Shown here: positions 22,282 through 26,195 of the stretch, piece after piece
How positions within the stretch are numbered: position 1 is the first letter of the stretch
How the letters are laid out: each line of letters starts with the position of its first letter
Origin: Stagnihabitans sp039932095
Lineage (GTDB): Bacteria; Pseudomonadota; Alphaproteobacteria; Rhodobacterales; Rhodobacteraceae
Reading direction: 5' to 3'
DNA: 26,195 nucleotides
NCBI GenBank assembly: GCA_039932095.1
Contig: JBDTQR010000037.1
Span: forward strand, 1-26,195
Notes under the pieces: model-generated
The model's database searches: none
The model's input: only the letters and a program-made list of their open reading frames with translations
Told to the model about the DNA's origin: nothing
Position numbers and translations under genes: made by a program

Positions 22282-23802
22282 TTAGAAGAAGCCGAGTTTG
22301 TTGGGGTTGTAGCTGACCAGCATATTCTTGGTCTGCTGATATTGGTCGAGCATCATCTTGTGATTTTCGCGCCCGATGCCGGACTGCTTGTAGCCGCCAA
22401 AGGCCGCATGGGCCGGATAGGCGTGATAGTTGTTGACCCAGACCCGGCCCGCTTCGATGTCGCGGCCAAAGCGGTAGGCGCGGGTGCCGTCGCGGGTCCA
22501 GACCCCTGCCCCAAGGCCGTACATCGTGTCATTGGCAATCGCCAGGGCTTCGGCTTCGTCCTTGAAGGTGGTGACCGAGACCACCGGGCCAAAGATCTCC
22601 TCCTGGAACACCCGCATCTTGTTGTGGCCTTTCAGGATCGTCGGCTGGATGTAGAACCCGCTGGACAATTCGCCGTTGAACAGCGCCGCGGCACCACCCA
22701 CCAGAACCTCGGCGCCCTCTTCGACACCGATCTTCAGGTAGGACAGAATCTTGTTCTGCTGCGCCTGGCTGGCCTGCGCGCCGACCATGGTTTCGGCCAG
22801 ACGCGGGTCACCCTGCTTGATCGCCTTTACCCGGGCAATGGCCCGCGCGATAAACTCTTCGTAGATATCTTCCTGAATCAGGGCGCGCGACGGGCAGGTG
22901 CACACCTCACCCTGATTGAAGGCAAACAGCACGAACCCTTCAATGGCCTTGTCGAGGAAGGCGTCATCCTGTGCCATGACATCGGAAAAGAAGATGTTGG
23001 GCGACTTGCCGCCCAGTTCCAGCGTCACCGGGATCAGGTTGACGGTGGCAGCCTCCATGATCTTGCGCCCTGTCACAGTCGATCCGGTGAAAGCGATCTT
23101 GGCGATCCGGCCCGAACGGACCAAGGCATCACCCGCCTCTGCTCCATAACCGTTGACGACGTTCAGCACCCCGGCGGGCAGCAAGTCGGCGATCAGTTCC
23201 ATCAGCACCATGATCGCGGCGGGAGTCTGTTCGGCAGGCTTCATCACGATGCAATTGCCGGCTGCCAGAGCGGGGGCAAGCTTCCATGCCGCCATCAGGA
23301 TCGAGAAGTTCCACGGGATGATCTGGCCGACAACGCCCAATGGTTCGTTGAAGTGATAGGCGACGGTGTCGGCGTCAATCTCCGACATCGAGCCTTCCTG
23401 CCCGCGCAGCACCCCGGCGAAATAGCGAAAATGGTCAACCGACAGCGGAATATCGGCGGCCATGGTTTCGCGGATCGGCTTGCCATTGTCCCAGGTTTCG
23501 GCGGTCGCGATCAGGGCAAGGTTTTCCTCGATCCGGTCGGCGATCTTCAGCAGGATGTTGGAACGTTGGGTCGCCGAGGTCTTGCCCCATTCCACTTTCG
23601 CCGCATGAGCAGCGTCAAGCGCCAGACCGATGTCCGCCGCATCGGAGCGGGCAACTTCGCAGACCTTGGCACCGGTGATCGGCGTGATGTTGTCAAAGTA
23701 GCGCCCGTTCACCGGGGCCACGAACTTGCCACCGATGAAGTTGTCGTAGCGGGCTTTGAAGGGCGACGCGAATTCGGTCGCCGTCTGGGTCATCTGGTTC
23801 AT
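22282..23802 (-). CDS. exaC: NAD-dependent aldehyde dehydrogenase, ExaC/AcoD type
   Basis: A 506-residue aldehyde dehydrogenase that oxidises an aldehyde to its acid with NAD(P). The catalytic set is complete: N165 (IPWNF), K188, E262 (LELGGKSPN) and C301 (NQGEVCTCPSR). The paired Cys in CTCPSR and the C-terminal MLVSYNPNKLGFF are typical of the acetaldehyde dehydrogenases AcoD and ExaC. The start at 23802 follows GAGGAGGACTAAC; a longer open frame upstream lacks family sequence. It is downstream of an AcoR-like regulator in the same direction, with a perfect palindrome between them. Acetaldehyde or another short aldehyde is the likely substrate. A role on formyl products of the heterocycle route is possible but unsupported. 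Confidence 0.92.
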   Translation of the reverse strand: MNQMTQTATEFASPFKARYDNFIGGKFVAPVNGRYFDNITPITGAKVCEVARSDAADIGLALDAAHAAKVEWGKTSATQRSNILLKIADRIEENLALIATAETWDNGKPIRETMAADIPLSVDHFRYFAGVLRGQEGSMSEIDADTVAYHFNEPLGVVGQIIPWNFSILMAAWKLAPALAAGNCIVMKPAEQTPAAIMVLMELIADLLPAGVLNVVNGYGAEAGDALVRSGRIAKIAFTGSTVTGRKIMEAATVNLIPVTLELGGKSPNIFFSDVMAQDDAFLDKAIEGFVLFAFNQGEVCTCPSRALIQEDIYEEFIARAIARVKAIKQGDPRLAETMVGAQASQAQQNKILSYLKIGVEEGAEVLVGGAAALFNGELSSGFYIQPTILKGHNKMRVFQEEIFGPVVSVTTFKDEAEALAIANDTMYGLGAGVWTRDGTRAYRFGRDIEAGRVWVNNYHAYPAHAAFGGYKQSGIGRENHKMMLDQYQQTKNMLVSYNPNKLGFF

Positions 23803-23903
23803 GTTAGTCCTCCTCACAGGCCGGGTCTCCTCCCGGATGCCATGAGGATGTGGTGGCATGGGGCGAATCGATAGGGGGGCAAGGAAGCACCCGGCAGGGC
23901 ATC

Positions 23904-23919
23904 GTCTCAATAGTGAGAC
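23904..23919. promoter_or_regulatory. Palindromic operator upstream of the aldehyde dehydrogenase
   Basis: GTCTCA-ATAG-TGAGAC is a perfect inverted repeat with 6-bp arms, about 100 bases upstream of the dehydrogenase start and 13 bases past the regulator stop. It is well placed as an activator site for the GAF-Fis regulator. A weaker repeat, ATGCCA-N11-TGGCAT (23837-23859), lies nearer the gene. I see no sigma54 -24/-12 promoter. Confidence 0.55.
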
Positions 23920-23931
23920 AGGTTGACCAAG

Positions 23932-24888
23932 CTATTCGCCAAGCCCAAGCCGTTTCAGCCGGCGGTACAGCGTGGCGCGGCCAACCCCGAGTGCCCGGGC
24001 GGCTTCGGACACATTGCCCTCGGCGCGAGACAGCGCCCGGACAACCGCGGCCCGCTCGGCCTTTTCGAACCCGGTCAACCCGTCTTCGCGGCCAAACAGG
24101 TCAGAGGCCGGCCGCGGCCTCATTTCGGCGCCAAGCTCCAACCCAAAGGTTTTGCGGGCCCCACGGGTGGCACCGATCACCAGGTCATCGCCATCGACAG
24201 CAATCAACTGCGAGGTATCGGACTCATCGCTGCCTAAGACAACGATACGGGCATTGGGGAAGGACGCCCGGAAATAATCCGCCTCGATCGCCTTGGCGGT
24301 TTGCACCACCATCGCCCCGATCAGCCGGTTGTAGCCGACGGTCTGATCGGCCCGGGCGGACGAGACGTCCAGCGCCGCCAGAATATGGCCGTCCGCCCCG
24401 AAAATCGGCGCGTCCATGCAGCTCATCCCGATGTTGCGGGCCAGGAAATGTTCGTCGCGGTGGATCGTCACATGGGTCTTTTCGGCCAGACAGGTACCAA
24501 TGCCGTTGGTGCCTTGTCGCGCCTCGCTCCAATCCACGCCGATCCGCAGGCCCCAGGTGTCAAAGGCGTCTTGGTCGGCAGATGAACAGCGTTGGTCGAG
24601 CACGATCCCGTCCTGATCGGTCAGCAGAACCCCGCAGCCGGACTGGCCAACAAGGCCGAACAATTGGTCAAGCTTGGGGGTCGAGACCAGAAGGAAGCGT
24701 TCAAGCCGCGCCCGGCGATCCCGCAGATCGGTGGTTTCGACCTGACCGGTCGCAAAGTTGTCCGCGGGATCAAGCCCATAACGCTCGGCCGAACGCCGCC
24801 AGAACGCCGCAAGTGGCGAACGGGCGGCCGCGGACCCCGAAGTGACCGAGGTGATGACCTTGTCGACGTGATGCTGCTTCTGCGACAT
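23932..24888 (-). CDS. AcoR-like GAF-Fis regulator without AAA+ domain
   Basis: A 318-residue regulator. A GAF sensor domain covers about residues 50-200 and contains the AcoR-type block GTNGIGTCLAEKTHVTIH and, further on, IGMSCMDAPIF. A Fis-type helix-turn-helix closes the protein (GNVSEAARALGVGRATLYRR, near 293-312). The AAA+ sigma54-contact domain normally between them in AcoR (about 240 residues with a GAFTGA loop) is absent; only about 85 unrelated residues connect the two. The protein therefore probably works with sigma70. The start at 24888 follows GGGAGGA. It likely controls the downstream aldehyde dehydrogenase through the palindrome at 23904-23919, sensing an aldehyde, alcohol or acetoin-like compound. 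Confidence 0.85.
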   Translation of the reverse strand: MSQKQHHVDKVITSVTSGSAAARSPLAAFWRRSAERYGLDPADNFATGQVETTDLRDRRARLERFLLVSTPKLDQLFGLVGQSGCGVLLTDQDGIVLDQRCSSADQDAFDTWGLRIGVDWSEARQGTNGIGTCLAEKTHVTIHRDEHFLARNIGMSCMDAPIFGADGHILAALDVSSARADQTVGYNRLIGAMVVQTAKAIEADYFRASFPNARIVVLGSDESDTSQLIAVDGDDLVIGATRGARKTFGLELGAEMRPRPASDLFGREDGLTGFEKAERAAVVRALSRAEGNVSEAARALGVGRATLYRRLKRLGLGE

Positions 24889-24908
24889 GCGCGTCCTCCC
24901 AGTCTTCA

Positions 24909-24937
24909 AACATAGCAACCGGCGATGGAGTAGGCAA
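24909..24937 (-). promoter_or_regulatory. Predicted promoter of the GAF-Fis regulator gene
   Basis: On the minus strand TTGCCT (24932-24937), a 17-base spacer and TATGTT (24909-24914), 20 bases before the start codon. Pattern match only. Confidence 0.4.
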
Positions 24938-25007
24938 TCTGGCGCAATCCGCCGCGCCACAACCCGCCGCAGCGGCCATGCGGGCAGAGGCGGCCTTGTT
25001 CAGGCTG

Positions 25008-25796
25008 TCACAAGTCGAAGGTGGCGAACACCGGAACATGGTCGCTGGTCTGTTCCCAACCACGGGTTTCGCGCAGGATCCGACTGGAATGGCTGGCATT
25101 GATGATGTCGGGGGTGGCCCAGATATGGTCCAGCCGACGCCCTTTGTCGGCAGTATTCCAGTCCGATGACCGGTAGGACCACCAGCTGTAAAGCAGGCCT
25201 GCGGGGATGTCCTTGCGGGTGACGTCCTGCCATTTGCCGGCCTCCATCACCTGATTGAAATGCTCCACCTCGATCGGCGTGTGGCTGACGATCTTCAGCA
25301 ACTGCTTGTGGTTCCACACATCGTCTTCGCGGGGCGCGATGTTCAGATCGCCGACCAGAATGGCGCGGTCGGGCTGTTCCCAGCGGAAATGGTCACGCAT
25401 CTGGGTCAGATAATCGAGCTTCTGGCCGAATTTCACATTCTCGGCCCGGTCGGGAATGTCGCCACCCGACGGCACATAGGTGCAATGGATGGTGACGCCG
25501 TTCTGCAGCTGGGCCGAGACATGGCGGGCATGGCCAAGATCCGCAAAATCCTTGCCGCCAACGTCCATCAACGGCAGCTTGGACAGGATCGCCACGCCGT
25601 TGTAACCCTTCTGCCCGCGCGCGACCATATGGGTGTAGCCAAGCGCCCTGAACTGCTCCATCGGGATCAATTCCACCGGGCTCTTGCATTCCTGCAGGCA
25701 CAGAATGTCCGGGGCATGTTCGCCCAGCATCCGCACCACCAGCCCCTCGCGCAGACGGACAGAGTTTATGTTCCAGGTGGCAAGGGTGAAGGTCAT
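25008..25796 (-). CDS. xth: Exodeoxyribonuclease III (xth family)
   Basis: A 262-residue exonuclease III/AP endonuclease that cuts DNA at abasic sites in base-excision repair. The active-site set is complete: N9 (TWNINS), E36 (LQECKS), Y65-N66 (GYNGVAI), D150 and N152 (VGDLNIAP), D223-H224 (RLDHIWAT) and D252-H253 (SDHVP). Length is normal for the family. The start at 25796 (MTFTLATWNINS) follows GGAGAACGCTC; a longer frame adds 15 non-family residues. No functional link to the neighbouring catabolic genes is apparent. Confidence 0.95.
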   Translation of the reverse strand: MTFTLATWNINSVRLREGLVVRMLGEHAPDILCLQECKSPVELIPMEQFRALGYTHMVARGQKGYNGVAILSKLPLMDVGGKDFADLGHARHVSAQLQNGVTIHCTYVPSGGDIPDRAENVKFGQKLDYLTQMRDHFRWEQPDRAILVGDLNIAPREDDVWNHKQLLKIVSHTPIEVEHFNQVMEAGKWQDVTRKDIPAGLLYSWWSYRSSDWNTADKGRRLDHIWATPDIINASHSSRILRETRGWEQTSDHVPVFATFDL

Positions 25797-25879
25797 GAGC
25801 GTTCTCCAGATACGGTCGCCAGAGCCTATGCGCTGCGACATGAAGGCTCAAGCCCGCTTTGGGCCGATCTGGCTTTGGC

Positions 25880-26194
25880 TCAATCGTGCAGCGTGTAGGT
25901 GTCCAGATCGCACAGGTTCTGCCGACCCTCGACAACCGCGCCATTGTCCATGCTGAACTGCAGGTCATAGTCGCAGGTCGCCTCGCCGTCCGCGATGGTG
26001 ACCGTACCGCTCTCGCCCGAGTTCAGTGCATCCACCGTGAGAATATTGTCACCCCAGTCGTCCGATGCATGCGGCGCGACATAAAGTTCGATCAGGTTGA
26101 CTGAAGAGTTGTTGACGAGGCTGAATGTCAGATCCTCGGCCCAGGCCGGCGCGGCCAGTAGGGCAATTGCGACGGTCAGCGAAAGGGTACGCAT
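25880..26194 (-). CDS. Small secreted protein of unknown function
   Basis: A 104-residue protein with a clear Sec signal peptide (MRTLSLTVAIALLAAPAWA, cleavage after residue 19). The mature part, about 85 residues, is acidic and beta-rich (LTFSLVNNSSVNLIELYVAP) and has two cysteines, C74 and C95, that could form a disulfide. It resembles small periplasmic proteins often found in Rhodobacterales, sometimes carrying misleading names; I do not know its role. The start at 26194 is one base from the window edge, so its ribosome site is not visible. The signal peptide makes this start likely. Confidence 0.75.
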   Translation of the reverse strand: MRTLSLTVAIALLAAPAWAEDLTFSLVNNSSVNLIELYVAPHASDDWGDNILTVDALNSGESGTVTIADGEATCDYDLQFSMDNGAVVEGRQNLCDLDTYTLHD

Positions 26195-26195
26195 G

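Noticed and set aside
22252..23874. Open frame of 540 codons on the plus strand
   Set aside because: It is antisense to the complete aldehyde dehydrogenase and has shadow-type composition.
24940..24959. TGGCGC-N8-GCGCCA as a terminator for the exonuclease III gene
   Set aside because: The stem is only 6 bp with no T-run, and it sits among the predicted promoter elements of the regulator gene.

Overview
The window is a GC-rich, gene-dense stretch with many 4-17 bp gene overlaps, ABC importers, short-chain dehydrogenases and alphaproteobacterial-style GC hairpin repeats. This suggests an alphaproteobacterium, most likely Rhodobacterales (Rhodobacteraceae/Paracoccaceae). That placement is inferred from gene content and style; there is no rRNA or marker gene to prove it.

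Left part (1-5222, minus strand): a PotD/PotB/PotC-type ABC importer (binding protein, two permeases, the second cut by the window edge; the ATPase is not in view). It follows a cytoplasmic GH63/MGH1-like alpha-glycoside hydrolase.

Centre (5256-13823): the most interesting region. An enamidase-family amidohydrolase (minus) diverges from a tightly overlapping six-gene plus-strand operon: a molybdenum-hydroxylase FAD subunit, a fused [2Fe-2S]/molybdopterin subunit, a 6-hydroxynicotinate-reductase-like Fe-S protein, a UPF0280 (ApbE-like) protein, and two tandem paralogues of the uncharacterised 'amino acid synthesis' (AA_synth) family. Hydroxylase, ring reductase and enamidase are the first three steps of the reductive nicotinate pathway known from Eubacterium barkeri: ring hydroxylation, ring reduction to a tetrahydro-oxo acid, then hydrolytic ring opening. 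The divergent promoter region holds three GCATGC-type palindromes overlapping promoter-like sequences, so the two sides are probably co-regulated. The UPF0280 and AA_synth proteins have no settled role. The reductase is expected to carry covalent flavin, so an ApbE-like partner encoded next to it is a testable link.

Right-centre (13997-22215): a seven-gene minus-strand sugar/polyol operon (binding protein, two permeases, ATPase, SDR, TIM-barrel isomerase, SDR, in transcription order from right to left), divergent from a ROK-family repressor. A TGTTC-N6-GAACA palindrome lies on the operon's predicted -10 element. The operon and the heterocycle operon converge on two strong GC hairpins.

Right end (22282-26195, minus): an ExaC/AcoD-type aldehyde dehydrogenase, preceded by an AcoR-like GAF-Fis regulator that lacks the AAA+ domain, with a perfect GTCTCA-N4-TGAGAC palindrome between them. 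Then come an exonuclease III and a small secreted protein of unknown function.

I saw no tRNA, rRNA, CRISPR array, insertion sequence or integrase. All functional calls come from reading motifs and from remembered family knowledge; no database search was run.
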